The translations under genes and the position numbers were made by a program. From Embleya hyalina (GTDB lineage Bacteria > Actinomycetota > Actinomycetes > Streptomycetales > Streptomycetaceae): DNA of 64,000 bases. Positions 1 to 8,701 of the stretch are shown piece after piece. Numbering within the stretch: the stretch's first letter is position 1; the number at the start of each line of letters is the position of its first letter. The DNA lies in the NCBI RefSeq assembly GCF_003967355.1, contig NZ_BIFH01000020.1, positions 248,001 through 312,000 on the forward strand, written 5' to 3'. The notes beneath the pieces were generated by a model. It worked only from the letters and a program-made list of their open reading frames with translations. It was not told where the DNA came from and made no database searches.

Positions 1-278
1 GCGTCGCGGTCGCCGCGCTCTACCTGACCGTGGCGCTGGCCGTACTGGTCGCCCGCCGGGGTGTGCACAAGAGCGGCCGGGCGTGGCGGATGCCGCTGTG
101 GCCGGTGATCCCGGTGCTGCTGATCGCGGCGATGATCTACGTGCTGACCGAACAGCCCGTGCGCGCGCTGGTGATCACCGGCGGGGTGCTGGCCGTGGCC
201 GCGCTGTACTGGGCGCTCTACCTGCGCCCGCGCCAGGAGACCCGCTGGAACATCAAACTGATGGCCGACGACTCCTGA
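1..278 (+). CDS. C-terminal end of a membrane permease (probable APC-family amino acid/polyamine permease), 5' truncated
   Basis: Only the last ~92 codons are in the window; the reading frame is open to the left edge (codons in phase from base 3) and ends at a TGA at 276-278. The visible part has two hydrophobic segments separated by a short basic stretch (RRGVHKSGRAWRMP) and ends in a hydrophilic tail, TRWNIKLMADDS. That layout fits the last two helices and cytosolic tail of an APC-superfamily transporter. Its position beside polyamine catabolism genes makes an amine or amino acid substrate plausible, but that is inference from context. A strong hairpin follows the stop. Confidence 0.55.
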   Translation, partial: VAVAALYLTVALAVLVARRGVHKSGRAWRMPLWPVIPVLLIAAMIYVLTEQPVRALVITGGVLAVAALYWALYLRPRQETRWNIKLMADDS

Positions 279-300
279 GCCCCGGTTCCCGTGCCACCCG

Positions 301-340
301 CCCGAGGGCGGTGCCTCCTCCTGTGGGCACCGCCCTCGGG
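301..340. terminator. Bidirectional hairpin terminator between convergent genes
   Basis: A perfect 15-bp inverted repeat (arms 301-315 and 326-340, starting CCCGAGGGCGG) with a 10-nt loop lies between the permease stop at 278 and the convergent phosphatase stop at 382. The 3' side on the plus strand continues TGTGTT. Its position and stem strength fit a factor-independent terminator used from both sides. Confidence 0.85.
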
Positions 341-381
341 TGTGTTCCGGGCCGGCTCGGCGCGGGCCCCGCGTCGGTCGG

Positions 382-1176
382 TCAGTCGGTCAGCAGCGCC
401 GAGCGCAACCGCTCCAGCCGGTCCGCGTCCAGGCCCAGGCCGCGCTCCAGGTAGGCGTCGAAGCTCCCCCAGTGGGTGTCCATCACCTCCAGCGCGCCGC
501 GCAGGTACTCCTCGCGCACCTCCAGGAACGGGCGGAACAGCTCCAGCAGGCCCGGGCGCATCGCGAGCCGGTCGCTGTTGGGCGTGTAGCGGTGCGCCGG
601 GTCGTTGCTGATCAGGTAGTTCGCCACCACGTCGTCGACGCCGACGCCGAGGAGGCGCTGGACCAGGGCCGCCGCGATGCCCGCGCGGTCCTTGCCGGCC
701 GAGCAGTGCACCACCACCGGCAGGCCGTCGGCCTCGATCAGCGCGTGCACCAGCGCCGCGTGCTTGTCGACCCGGCTCACCACCTGGTCGCGGTAGTCCG
801 CGGCGATCGACTTCTCCGCGCGCCCACCGCCCAGCCGCTCGCGCAACACCTCCAAGTCCGCCGAGCGCATGTCGCGCCAGAAGTCCGCGCCCCGGGCCGG
901 ATCGGACATCGACAGGTTGAGCCGGCGCGCGCCCTCGGGCAGCACGTCCGCACCGTCCAGCTCGATGTCGGCCGGGCTGCGCAGGTCGACCACGAGCCGG
1001 ATGCCCAGTCGGGCCAGGCTCGCCCGGTCGGCGTCCGTGGGTGTGGCCAGGTGGCCGCTGCGGAAGTAGCGACCGGCCCGGATGTGTCGGCCGTCGACGG
1101 TGGGCAGACCGCCGATGTCGCGGAAGTTGCGGACGCCTTCGAGAGCGGTTCCGGCGTGCGCCTGATGCTGTGTCAC
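382..1176 (-). CDS. Tyrosine-phosphatase-like protein (Y_phosphatase3 family), paralog 1
   Basis: A 264-aa cytosolic protein of the Y_phosphatase3 / low-specificity protein-tyrosine phosphatase group. It opens with the family's VRNFRDIGG segment and has a DLRSPAD element. The P-loop is VHCSAGKDRAG, giving the catalytic Cys and Arg of CX5R; the Lys-Asp inside the loop resembles mycobacterial PtpB-type enzymes that also accept phosphoinositides. A GTG start at 1176 is chosen because GAGGAG lies 5 nt upstream; the open frame reaches 1287, but the extra residues are low complexity and have no ribosome site. It is the last gene of the leftward amine-catabolism block, 103 nt after the metallophosphoesterase. 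A second copy of the family closes the block at 25.3-26.1 kb. The substrate is unknown. Confidence 0.85.
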   Translation of the reverse strand: MTQHQAHAGTALEGVRNFRDIGGLPTVDGRHIRAGRYFRSGHLATPTDADRASLARLGIRLVVDLRSPADIELDGADVLPEGARRLNLSMSDPARGADFWRDMRSADLEVLRERLGGGRAEKSIAADYRDQVVSRVDKHAALVHALIEADGLPVVVHCSAGKDRAGIAAALVQRLLGVGVDDVVANYLISNDPAHRYTPNSDRLAMRPGLLELFRPFLEVREEYLRGALEVMDTHWGSFDAYLERGLGLDADRLERLRSALLTD

Positions 1177-1279
1177 GTGTCTCCTCGTGCTGGTCGGGCC
1201 GGGACGGGTACAACCGCCGGGTCGGGGCCGGGGTCGATCGGTCGGGGTCGATCGGGCCGCCGCGGGGTGTGTGTCGGAC

Positions 1280-2239
1280 TCAGGCACCGCGGGTCGGGCG
1301 GGGTTCGCCGAACCGTGCCTCGAACTGCTCGTCGGTCAGGGCGCGCATCTCGTCGATGGTCGCCGTGCCCAGCATCAGCTCGGTGAGAAAGCGTGGCGCG
1401 GGTTTGGCCCGCATCGCGTCGGTGATCGGGCCCGGCACCGTATGCGCGGCGGACTCCACCCGGCCGTCCGGGTGCAGCGTGAAGGTGCGATAGCCGGGAC
1501 CGTCGAAGCGCCTGCCCTCGAAATCGATGCTGAACGTGGTCGAGGGCGCCACGAACACCGGCACACCCGCGAACTCGCCTTCGAGCGAGCTGTGCAGGTG
1601 TCCGCCGGAGATCGCCCGGATCCGCGGGAAGTCGCGCAGCAGCGCGCCGAGTCGCCCGGAGGGGTCCAGATTCGGACAGATCTCCGCGAGCGGCGGCTGG
1701 TGCAGGAACAGCAGCGCGTGCTCGGCGTCCGAGCCGGCCAGGATCTCCCGGATCCGGGCCGCCTCCGGCGCGCTCAGCTCCGGCCCGTCGGCACGTGTCA
1801 TGCGGTCGTCGAGGTCGCGGTACACCCCGTCCCCGACGTGTTCGCGGCCGAGCGCGTTGGTGTCCACCATCAGCAGCAGCCAGGGCCCGATCCGTACCGC
1901 GGGCTCCAGGTGCACGCCGGTGCGGGGCAGGCAGGCGGTGTAGGCGTCGTGGCTGTCGTGGTTGCCCGGGAGGCAGTACACCGGCACCGACAGCCCCTGG
2001 AGCACGTCCCCGAGCCGCCGGTAGGCGCCCGGCTCGCCGGTGTCGGCCAGGTCGCCGGAGGCGACCAGCACGTCCGCCGAGGCGAGCGCGTCGGCGGCGC
2101 CCTCCAGGGTGGCGGCCAGGCCCGCGTCCGGGTCGTGCCGCACGAATCCGTGGGTGCCCGGGGCGTCCCGGTAGTGCACGTCGGAGATCTGGATCAACCG
2201 GACGGCGGTGTCGCCGGCCGGACTGTCTTGGATGGGCAT
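1280..2239 (-). CDS. Metallophosphoesterase, CpdA/Icc-like 3',5'-cyclic-nucleotide phosphodiesterase family
   Basis: A 319-aa calcineurin-like phosphoesterase. All five metal-ligand blocks are visible: ISDVHYRD (D-x-H), SGDLADTG (GD..D), GNHDSHD (GNHD), a His block around LFLHQPP, and SGGHLHSS (GH.H). The order and spacing match CpdA/Icc-type class III phosphodiesterases, which hydrolyse cAMP or related phosphodiesters in the cytosol. The ATG at 2239 follows a weak GGGGAA site; the frame stays open upstream through the next gene's antisense, so length does not fix the start. It sits between mmsA and the phosphatase gene, all on the same strand. Whether it acts on cAMP or on a catabolic phosphoester cannot be told from the sequence. 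Confidence 0.85.
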   Translation of the reverse strand: MPIQDSPAGDTAVRLIQISDVHYRDAPGTHGFVRHDPDAGLAATLEGAADALASADVLVASGDLADTGEPGAYRRLGDVLQGLSVPVYCLPGNHDSHDAYTACLPRTGVHLEPAVRIGPWLLLMVDTNALGREHVGDGVYRDLDDRMTRADGPELSAPEAARIREILAGSDAEHALLFLHQPPLAEICPNLDPSGRLGALLRDFPRIRAISGGHLHSSLEGEFAGVPVFVAPSTTFSIDFEGRRFDGPGYRTFTLHPDGRVESAAHTVPGPITDAMRAKPAPRFLTELMLGTATIDEMRALTDEQFEARFGEPRPTRGA

Positions 2240-2403
2240 GCGCCATTCCCCTGTCACGTCCGTAACGGCCGTCGACTGATCATCTGACGACCCGTCACGC
2301 ATGCTGCCAGGGAAGGCGTGTGGAGGAAATGGCGAAGCCCGCCGGACCACGTCGTCGGGGTCGGGCGGGCTCGCCGTGAGGTCTCGCGAAAGCGAGGAGG
2401 TGA

Positions 2404-3906
2404 TCAGTCGTTGGTGGGGAAGCCCAGGTTGATCCCGCCGTGGCTCGGGTCGAGCCAGCGCTGGGTGACGACCTTGCCCCGGGTGAAGAACTGCACGCCG
2501 TCGGCGCCGTACGCGTGCAGGTCGCCGAACAGCGAGTTCTTCCAGCCGCCGAACGAGTAGTAGGCGACCGGGACCGGGATCGGCACGTTGATCCCGATCA
2601 TGCCGACCTCGACCTCGTTCTGGAACTTGCGGGCCGCGCCACCGTCGTTGGTGAAGATCGCGGTGCCGTTGCCGTACGGGTTGGCGTTGATCAGGGCCAG
2701 GCCCTGGTCGTACGAGTCGACCCGGAGCACGGAGAGCACGGGGCCGAAGATCTCGTCGGTGTAGATCGACATCTCGGGGGTGACGTTGTCGAACAGGGTC
2801 GGGCCGACCCAGTAGCCCTCCGCCGTGTCGTCCCCGTTGATCGGGTGGGTGCGGCCGTCGACCACGAGCGTCGCGCCCTGGTCCACGCCGGCCTGTACAT
2901 AGGACAGCACCTTGTCGGCGTGCTGCCGGGTGACCAGCGGGCCCATCTCGGACGCGGCGTCGTTGCCCGCGCCGACCCGGAGCTTGGTCATCCGCTCCTT
3001 GATCTTGCCGATCAGCTCGTCGGCGATCGGCTCGACCGCGACCAGGGCGGAGATCGCCATGCAGCGCTCGCCGGCCGCGCCGAAGCCGGCGTTGACCGCG
3101 GCGTCGGCGACCAGTTCGAGGTCGGCGTCCGGGAGCACCAGCATGTGGTTCTTGGCGCCGCCCAGGGCCTGCACGCGCTTCCCGTAGCGGGTGCCGTTCT
3201 CGTACACGTACTTGGCGATCGGGGTCGAGCCGACGAAGGAGACCGACTTGATGTCGGGGTGCTCCAGGATGCGGTCCACCGCGACCTTGTCGCCGTGCAC
3301 GACGTTGAACACGCCCTCGGGCAGGCCGGCCTGCTTCCACAGCTCGGCGAGGAAGTTCGCGGTCGAGGGGTCCTTCTCGCTCGGCTTGAGGATCACCGTG
3401 TTGCCGGTGGCGATCGCGATCGGGAAGAACCACATCGGGACCATCGCCGGGAAGTTGAACGGCGAGATGATCGCGACGGGACCGAGCGGCTGGCGGATCG
3501 AGTAGACGTCGATGCCGGTCGACGCCTGCTCGGAGTGGCCGCCCTTCTGCAGGTGCGGGATGCCGCAGGCGAGTTCCACGACCTCCTGGCCCCGGGCGAT
3601 CTCGCCGAGCGCGTCGGAGTGCACCTTGCCGTGCTCGGCCACGATGATCGCGGCCAGCTCGTCCTTCTTGGCGTTGAGCAGCTCGCGGAAGTTGAAGAGC
3701 ACCTGGGAGCGCTTGGCCAGCGAGGCGTTGCGCCAGCCGGCGAAGGCCCGGACGGCGACGGAGACGGCCTCGTCGACCTCTGCCACGGACGCGAAGTCGA
3801 CCGTGCCGGTGACCTTGCCCGTTGCCGGGTTGTGGATGTCGCCACGGCGCTCGGACGTCCCCGTCCACTCCGCGTTGGCAATCCAGTGGGTTACGTGGTT
3901 CGTCAC
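2404..3906 (-). CDS. mmsA: Methylmalonate-semialdehyde dehydrogenase (CoA-acylating)
   Basis: A 500-aa aldehyde dehydrogenase of the MmsA/IolA branch. It converts (methyl)malonate semialdehyde plus CoA and NAD+ to propionyl- or acetyl-CoA. The diagnostic active-site block GAAGERCMA carries the catalytic Cys, and the SPFNFPAM cofactor-site segment is typical of this branch rather than of betaine or aminobutyraldehyde dehydrogenases. The C-terminus (FFTRGKVVTQRW) is also family-typical. Length is normal. In this cluster it could take the malonate semialdehyde formed from beta-alanine, a product of spermidine/diaminopropane breakdown, as well as valine or inositol products; that link is inference. 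Confidence 0.93.
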   Translation of the reverse strand: MTNHVTHWIANAEWTGTSERRGDIHNPATGKVTGTVDFASVAEVDEAVSVAVRAFAGWRNASLAKRSQVLFNFRELLNAKKDELAAIIVAEHGKVHSDALGEIARGQEVVELACGIPHLQKGGHSEQASTGIDVYSIRQPLGPVAIISPFNFPAMVPMWFFPIAIATGNTVILKPSEKDPSTANFLAELWKQAGLPEGVFNVVHGDKVAVDRILEHPDIKSVSFVGSTPIAKYVYENGTRYGKRVQALGGAKNHMLVLPDADLELVADAAVNAGFGAAGERCMAISALVAVEPIADELIGKIKERMTKLRVGAGNDAASEMGPLVTRQHADKVLSYVQAGVDQGATLVVDGRTHPINGDDTAEGYWVGPTLFDNVTPEMSIYTDEIFGPVLSVLRVDSYDQGLALINANPYGNGTAIFTNDGGAARKFQNEVEVGMIGINVPIPVPVAYYSFGGWKNSLFGDLHAYGADGVQFFTRGKVVTQRWLDPSHGGINLGFPTND

Positions 3907-4177
3907 GGGTCCGACCTTCCGAGGTGATGTGGTTTCGCCAGTCTGCTGGGCGGGTGAGGGGTGCTCAACCTTCAGATTGTCGGTGATTGGGGCGTTTGGC
4001 TTACAGACCGTCTCGGTCGGGTTTTGTGGTGCCCACCCGCACCGCCCGTCGCGTTTCGGGCGCAGGCTGCGGATTCACCGCGGCGCGCGAGCCGACCGTG
4101 GCCCCGCGGCCCGCGTCGGGGATCGGGAGCACGCCGGAGGCCGCCGGCGGCGCGGCCGCCCCGCGCGCGGCGCGTTT
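3907..4177. other. Intergenic region between the FAD oxidase and mmsA
   Basis: A 271-nt gap between two same-strand genes, long enough for an mmsA promoter. It holds a perfect 12-bp palindrome, GCCGCCGGCGGC (4140-4151), just after the oxidase stop, in an extremely GC-rich stretch that could act as a terminator. A GACCG-TCT-CGGTC hairpin lies around 4004-4016. The part next to mmsA (about 3960-4030) is much less GC-rich than its surroundings, as expected for a promoter, but no clear -35/-10 pair was recognised. Confidence 0.4.
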
Positions 4178-5608
4178 CTAACTGTCGAAGCCCATGCCCA
4201 ACCTGTCGAGGGTCTTCAGCCACAGGTTGCGCTTGCCGGCGTTCTTGTCGGCGCGGTCCATCGACCACTTGGTCATCGCGACGCCGGCCCACTTGATCGG
4301 TTCCGGGGGGAACGGAAGTGGCTTGGTGCGGACCATCTCCAGTTCCGTGCGCTCGGTCGGGCGACCGTCGAGCTTGTCCAGCATCACCTCGGCGCCGAAC
4401 CGGGTGGCGCCCACACCGAGGCCCGTGTAGCCCATCGCGTAGGCCACCTTGCCCTTGTACGCCGTCCCGAAGAACGCCGAGAACCGGCTGCACGTGTCGA
4501 TCGCGCCACCCCACGTGTGGGTGAAGCGCAGGCCTTCGAGCTGCGGGAATGTCTCGAAGAAGTGCCCCGCGAGCTTCGCGAAGGTCTCCGGACGCTGGTC
4601 CAGCTCCGGGGACAGCCGCGAGCCGTAGTGGTAGACGGCGTCGTAACCGCCCCACAGGATCCGGTTGTCCGCGCTCAGCCGGTAGTAGTGGAACTGGTTG
4701 TTCGTGTCGCCGATGCCCTGGCGGTTGCTCCAGCCGATCGCCGCCAGCTGCCCGGCGCTCAGCGGCTCGGTCATCATCGCGTAGTCGTAGACCGGGACCA
4801 CGAACGGCCGCAGCCGCTTGACCAGCGACGGAAAGACGTTGGTGCCCAGCGCCACGTTGCCCGCGAAGACCCGCCCATAGGGCGTCTTCAGCACCATCCC
4901 CGAGCCGTGCTCGGCCAGTTCGGTGACCTTGGTGCGCTCGAAGACGCGTACGCCGAGCGACTCGCACGCGGCCTTGAGGCCCCAGGCCAGTCGGGCCGGG
5001 TCGACGATCGCGCAGCCCGTCTTGTCCCAGACGCCCGCCAGGTAGGTGGGCGAGTCCACCTCGGCCCGGACCTCGTCCCGGTCCAGGAAGGTCAGTTCGG
5101 TGCCGTACTTCGCCGCGAGGTCGATCTCCTCGCGCAGTTCCTCGACCTGGTGCGGCTGGGTGGCCACGTTGAGCTCACCGGTGCGGCGGAAGTCGCACTC
5201 GATGCCGTAGCGCTCGATCGCCGCCTCGATCGCGTCGAGGTTCTCCTCGCCGAGCCGTTCCAGCCGGGCGAGTTCGCCCTCCCAGCGGTCGAGGCCGTTG
5301 TAGAAGCCGTGGGTCAGGCTCGCGGCGCAGAATCCGCCGTTGCGACCCGAGGCCGCCCAGCCGATCTCGTGCGCCTCGATCAGGACCACGTCCCGCGAGG
5401 GGTTGCGCTCCTTCGCGATCAGCGCGGTCCACAGGCCCGAGTACCCGCCGCCGACCACCGCGAGATCGCAGTGGTCGTCGCCGATCAGGGCCGCGTGCGG
5501 CGCGGGGCGGTCCGGCTGGTCCAGCCAGAAGGGAACCGGCGCGGCGTCCGCGAGCGAGCGGACGGCCTCGACCGAGGGGGCAGGATCCGACGTGTTCCGG
5601 GGACCCAT
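4178..5608 (-). CDS. FAD-dependent amine oxidase/dehydrogenase, DAO (DadA/PuuB-like) family, copy 1
   Basis: A 476-aa flavoprotein of the D-amino-acid-oxidase fold. The FAD-binding Rossmann motif VVGGGYSGLW is at about residues 52-61, followed by the ribose-binding Glu (VLIEAHE) and the GRNGGFC loop characteristic of gamma-glutamylputrescine oxidase, glycine oxidase and sarcosine oxidase relatives. A second flavin contact, MGYTGLGVG, is near the C-terminus. It probably oxidises a primary or secondary amine to an aldehyde plus ammonia. It lies directly downstream of potC with a hairpin in the 106-nt gap and is read toward mmsA. A second, diverged copy is at 23.9-25.3 kb. The PuuB-like role is supported by the PotABC and aldehyde dehydrogenase neighbours, but the exact substrate is not shown. 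Confidence 0.88.
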   Translation of the reverse strand: MGPRNTSDPAPSVEAVRSLADAAPVPFWLDQPDRPAPHAALIGDDHCDLAVVGGGYSGLWTALIAKERNPSRDVVLIEAHEIGWAASGRNGGFCAASLTHGFYNGLDRWEGELARLERLGEENLDAIEAAIERYGIECDFRRTGELNVATQPHQVEELREEIDLAAKYGTELTFLDRDEVRAEVDSPTYLAGVWDKTGCAIVDPARLAWGLKAACESLGVRVFERTKVTELAEHGSGMVLKTPYGRVFAGNVALGTNVFPSLVKRLRPFVVPVYDYAMMTEPLSAGQLAAIGWSNRQGIGDTNNQFHYYRLSADNRILWGGYDAVYHYGSRLSPELDQRPETFAKLAGHFFETFPQLEGLRFTHTWGGAIDTCSRFSAFFGTAYKGKVAYAMGYTGLGVGATRFGAEVMLDKLDGRPTERTELEMVRTKPLPFPPEPIKWAGVAMTKWSMDRADKNAGKRNLWLKTLDRLGMGFDS

Positions 5609-5632
5609 GGGGTTTCACCACTTTCGCGATGC

Positions 5633-5663
5633 CCGCCGGGGTCCCCTTGTCGGACCCCGGCGG
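5633..5663 (-). terminator. Hairpin between potC and the FAD oxidase gene
   Basis: A perfect 12-bp stem (5633-5644 / 5652-5663, CCGCCGGGGTCC arms) with a 7-nt loop, 50 nt after the potC stop and 25 nt before the oxidase start. It may attenuate transcription so that transporter and oxidase levels differ, or stabilise the 3' end of the potABC message. Confidence 0.6.
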
Positions 5664-5714
5664 TTTCACCGCATAGCTACGGATCTGGGAGTGTTCATCA
5701 TCCAACAGGTGCGC

Positions 5715-6515
5715 CTAGGCGGGTTGCCTGGCCCGCCGCGACGCGCGGATCCGGCCGATCATCACGATCAGCACGGCGATCACGAACATCGCCGAGCCGA
5801 TCACGTTGATCTGCGGCGGGGTGCCGCGCTGGGCCGCGCCGTACACGAACATCGGGAACGTGACCGTGTTGCCCGAGGTGAAGTTGGTGATCACGAAGTC
5901 GTCGAAGCTGAGCGCGAAGGCGAGCATCGCGCCGGCTCCGATGCCGGGTGCCGCGAGCGGCAGGGTCACCCGCAGGAACACCTGGGTGGGTGACGCGTAC
6001 AGGTCCCGCGCGGCCTCTTCGAGCTTGGGATCCATGCCGAGCACGCGGGCCTTGACCGCGACCACCACGAAGCTCAGGCAGAACATGATGTGCGCGATCA
6101 GGATGGTCGTGAAGCCGGTGTTGATCCGCATGTTCAGGAACAGCGTGCCGAGCGAGGCGCCCATCACCACCTCGGGCATCGACATCGGCAGGAACAGCAG
6201 CGTGTTGATCGCGCCCCGGGCCCGGAACCGGTAGCGGCCGAGCGCGAAGGCGATCGCGGTGCCGAGGGCGGTGGCGATCAGCGTGGACGACACCGCGATC
6301 CTCAGGCTGACCTCGACCGAGTCGCAGATGCCCGCGACCCCGCACGGGTTCTCCCACGCGTCGGTGGTGAAGCCGTTCCAGGTGTAGTTGAAGCGCCCGT
6401 TCGGGTCGTTGAACGAGAACATCAGCACGACGATGTTGGGCAGCGTCATATAGCCGAGCGCGAGCAGGCCGATCAGCACGACGACGTTGCGACGCAACCA
6501 GTTGACGACGGCCAT
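5715..6515 (-). CDS. potC: Spermidine/putrescine-type ABC transporter permease (PotC)
   Basis: A 266-aa inner-membrane permease of the binding-protein-dependent family with about six membrane segments; the first follows the start directly (VVLIGLLALGYMTLPNIVVL). The EAA loop that docks on PotA reads EAARDLYASPTQVFLRV, and the C-terminal FDDFVITNFTSG block is typical of PotC. The ATG overlaps the potB stop by one base (TGATG), so translation is coupled. The open frame extends upstream inside potB, but that part is out-of-frame potB sequence. Confidence 0.93.
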   Translation of the reverse strand: MAVVNWLRRNVVVLIGLLALGYMTLPNIVVLMFSFNDPNGRFNYTWNGFTTDAWENPCGVAGICDSVEVSLRIAVSSTLIATALGTAIAFALGRYRFRARGAINTLLFLPMSMPEVVMGASLGTLFLNMRINTGFTTILIAHIMFCLSFVVVAVKARVLGMDPKLEEAARDLYASPTQVFLRVTLPLAAPGIGAGAMLAFALSFDDFVITNFTSGNTVTFPMFVYGAAQRGTPPQINVIGSAMFVIAVLIVMIGRIRASRRARQPA

Positions 6516-7456
6516 CAGACCAGGTCCTCCGTCCCCGCCTTGCGGATGTACGCCGTCACCATCAGCACGATCAGCAGCATCAGGATGAACGACAGGGCGG
6601 CGGCGGTCGGGTAGTCCAGGACGCGCAGGAACTGGGTCTGGATCACGTTGCCCGCCATGCCGGTGTCGGGCGAGCCGAGCCACTGCGCGTTGACGTAGTC
6701 GCCGGAGGCCGGGATGAAGGTGAGCAGCGTGCCGGAGACCACGCCCGGCAGCGACAGCGGGAAGGTGACCTTGACGAACGTGGTGCGCGGCGAGGCGTAC
6801 AGGTCGCCGGCCGCCTCGTGCAGCCTCGGGTCGATCCGCTCCAGGCAGGCGTACAGCGGCAGCACCATGAACGGCAGGAAGTTGTAGGTCAATCCGCAGA
6901 TCACCGCGAGCGGCGTGGCCAACACGCGGTCGTCCTGGGTGAGTCCGAGGAACGCCGTGACGTCGGTGAAGCGCAGCGTGTTGAGCACGTCCACGACGAT
7001 CCCGTTGTCCGCGAGGATCGTCTTCCAGGCCAGGGTGCGGACCAGGAAGCTGGTGAAGAACGGCGCGATCACCAACACCAGCCACATGCCGCGCCACTTG
7101 CCCGCCTTGAACGCGATCGCGTAGGCGAGCGGGTAACCGATCACCAGGCACATCACGGTCGCCGCTGCGGCATAGCCGAACGAGCGCAGGAACTGCGGGT
7201 GGTACTGCTCGATCGCGTCCCAGTAGCCGGCCCAGTGCCAGGTGAGGTCGTAGCCCTTGGTCAGGTTGCCGGTCTGGAGCGAGGTGGAGCCCTGGACCAC
7301 CATCGGAACGGCGAAGAACACCACGAGCCACAGCAGGCCGGGGGCGAGCAGTGCGTACGGCACCCATCTGCCGCGCCGCGCGGGCTCGTCGCTCGCCTTG
7401 TCGGTGGTGTCCACACCTCCCGTCGTGCCCGTGCCGAGGGTGCCGAGCGCGCTCAC
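6515..7456 (-). CDS. potB: Spermidine/putrescine-type ABC transporter permease (PotB)
   Basis: A 313-aa membrane protein with a hydrophilic N-terminal tail of about 30 residues, then ALLAPGLLWLVVFFAVPMVV and five further helices. The EAA loop is EAAGDLYASPRTTFVKV. The PotB-type block FIPASGDYVNAQWLGSP lies before the last helices. The GTG start at 7456 overlaps the potA stop by four bases (GTGA), which fixes the start despite a longer open frame. It forms the import channel with PotC. Confidence 0.93.
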   Translation of the reverse strand: MSALGTLGTGTTGGVDTTDKASDEPARRGRWVPYALLAPGLLWLVVFFAVPMVVQGSTSLQTGNLTKGYDLTWHWAGYWDAIEQYHPQFLRSFGYAAAATVMCLVIGYPLAYAIAFKAGKWRGMWLVLVIAPFFTSFLVRTLAWKTILADNGIVVDVLNTLRFTDVTAFLGLTQDDRVLATPLAVICGLTYNFLPFMVLPLYACLERIDPRLHEAAGDLYASPRTTFVKVTFPLSLPGVVSGTLLTFIPASGDYVNAQWLGSPDTGMAGNVIQTQFLRVLDYPTAAALSFILMLLIVLMVTAYIRKAGTEDLV

Positions 7457-8604
7457 GCGGCGTCCTCGCTCGCCTCGGCGACGCCCGCGGTGAGGTCGCC
7501 CGATTCGAGCCCGAAGCCGTGCTCCGGGTTCCAGTGCAGCAGCACGCCGGCGCCGGGCACCAGGCGCCGGTCGCGCTCCATGTTCTGCTCGAAGACGGTG
7601 AATTCCTGACCCCACGGCATCCGCACCACGTACTGGGTGGAGACGCCGATGAACGCGGCGTCCACGATCACCCCGCCGTCGAGCCGGTTGCGGCCGTCCG
7701 CGACCTTCGCGTCGCTCGTGTGCACGATGGTGATCTTCTCCGGGCGGATGCCCATCACCAGCCGCTCGCCGTCGGCGGCGGAGCGCGCGGCGGGGAGCAC
7801 GAGGCGGTTGCCCTGCGCGTCGAGCAGCAGATCGCCGTCGGCGCGCCCGGTCACCCGGGCCTCGACGAGGTTGGACTGCCCGAGGAAGTTGGCCACGAAG
7901 GTGGTCCTCGGCGACTCGTACAACTCGACCGGCGAGCCCAGCTGTTCTATGCGGCCGCCGTTCATCACGGCGATGGTGTCGGCCATCGTCATGGCCTCTT
8001 CCTGGTCGTGCGTGACGTGCACGAAGGTGATGCCCACGTCGGTCTGGATGCGCTTGAGTTCGAGCTGCATCTGCCGGCGCAGCTTGAGGTCGAGCGCGCC
8101 CAGCGGCTCGTCCAGGAGCAACACCTGCGGCGTGTTGATCAGCGCCCGGGCCACCGCGACCCGCTGCTGCTGGCCGCCGGAGAGCCGGGTCGGCTTGCGC
8201 TTGGCCAGGTGCCCGAGCTCGACCAGGTCGAGCATGTCCTTCACCTGCCCCGCGGTGTCCTTGACGCCGCGTCGGCGCAGCCCGAAGCCGACGTTGTCGG
8301 CCACGCTCAGGTGCGGGAACAGCGCGTAGTTCTGGAACACCGTGTTCACGGGGCGCTTGTACGGCGGCAGCGCCGTGACGTCGCGATCGCCGATGTGGAC
8401 CGTGCCCGTCGAGGGCTGCTCCAGTCCGGCGATCATGCGCAACGTCGTGGTCTTGCCGCAGCCCGAGGCGCCGAGGAGGGCGAAGAACGATCCCGCGGGG
8501 ATCGTCAGGTCCATGGGGCGGACGGCCGTGAAGTCACCGTAGTGCTTGCTCAGACCCGCCAAGGAGACATCGCCGGAGGCGCCGGCCCGCTGCTGCTCAG
8601 TCAT
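7453..8604 (-). CDS. potA: Spermidine/putrescine-type ABC transporter ATP-binding protein (PotA)
   Basis: A 383-aa ABC ATPase with a C-terminal TOBE regulatory domain. Visible motifs are Walker A GASGCGKTT, the Q-loop NTVFQNYALFPH, signature LSGGQQQR, Walker B LLLDEPLGALD and the switch His in VTHDQEEA. After about residue 250, the MGIRPEKI block marks the TOBE domain typical of PotA/MalK/CysA. The ATG at 8604 has GAGAGGAAAC immediately upstream. It is the first gene of potA-potB-potC (all overlapping). No potD lies next to it; a PotD homologue sits 10 kb away at 18.2-19.4 kb. Confidence 0.95.
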   Translation of the reverse strand: MTEQQRAGASGDVSLAGLSKHYGDFTAVRPMDLTIPAGSFFALLGASGCGKTTTLRMIAGLEQPSTGTVHIGDRDVTALPPYKRPVNTVFQNYALFPHLSVADNVGFGLRRRGVKDTAGQVKDMLDLVELGHLAKRKPTRLSGGQQQRVAVARALINTPQVLLLDEPLGALDLKLRRQMQLELKRIQTDVGITFVHVTHDQEEAMTMADTIAVMNGGRIEQLGSPVELYESPRTTFVANFLGQSNLVEARVTGRADGDLLLDAQGNRLVLPAARSAADGERLVMGIRPEKITIVHTSDAKVADGRNRLDGGVIVDAAFIGVSTQYVVRMPWGQEFTVFEQNMERDRRLVPGAGVLLHWNPEHGFGLESGDLTAGVAEASEDAA

Positions 8605-8622
8605 GTTTCCTCTCGCCGCCCG

Positions 8623-8642
8623 GGACGGGTGAAGGCCCGTCC
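8623..8642 (-). other. Small hairpin between the aldehyde dehydrogenase gene and potA
   Basis: GGACGGG (8623-8629) and CCCGTCC (8636-8642) form a 7-bp stem with a 6-nt loop in the 97-nt gap between the upstream aldehyde dehydrogenase stop and the potA start. It may be a weak attenuator; function is not shown. Confidence 0.35.
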
Positions 8643-8701
8643 GCCGGCCACACGAGACGGCCGGGAGTTCTCGCTCTCGGCCGCCGATCCGGAAGGGGGG
8701 T

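Noticed and set aside
2440-3927. 495-codon open frame on the plus strand opposite mmsA
   Set aside because: Antisense shadow of a clearly real gene in high-GC DNA; the translation is Asp/Val/Arg/Leu low complexity without domains or a ribosome site.
3907-4177. Possible tRNA or small RNA in the oxidase-mmsA gap
   Set aside because: No T-loop GTTCGAATC-like or cloverleaf pattern; hairpins there fit a terminator.
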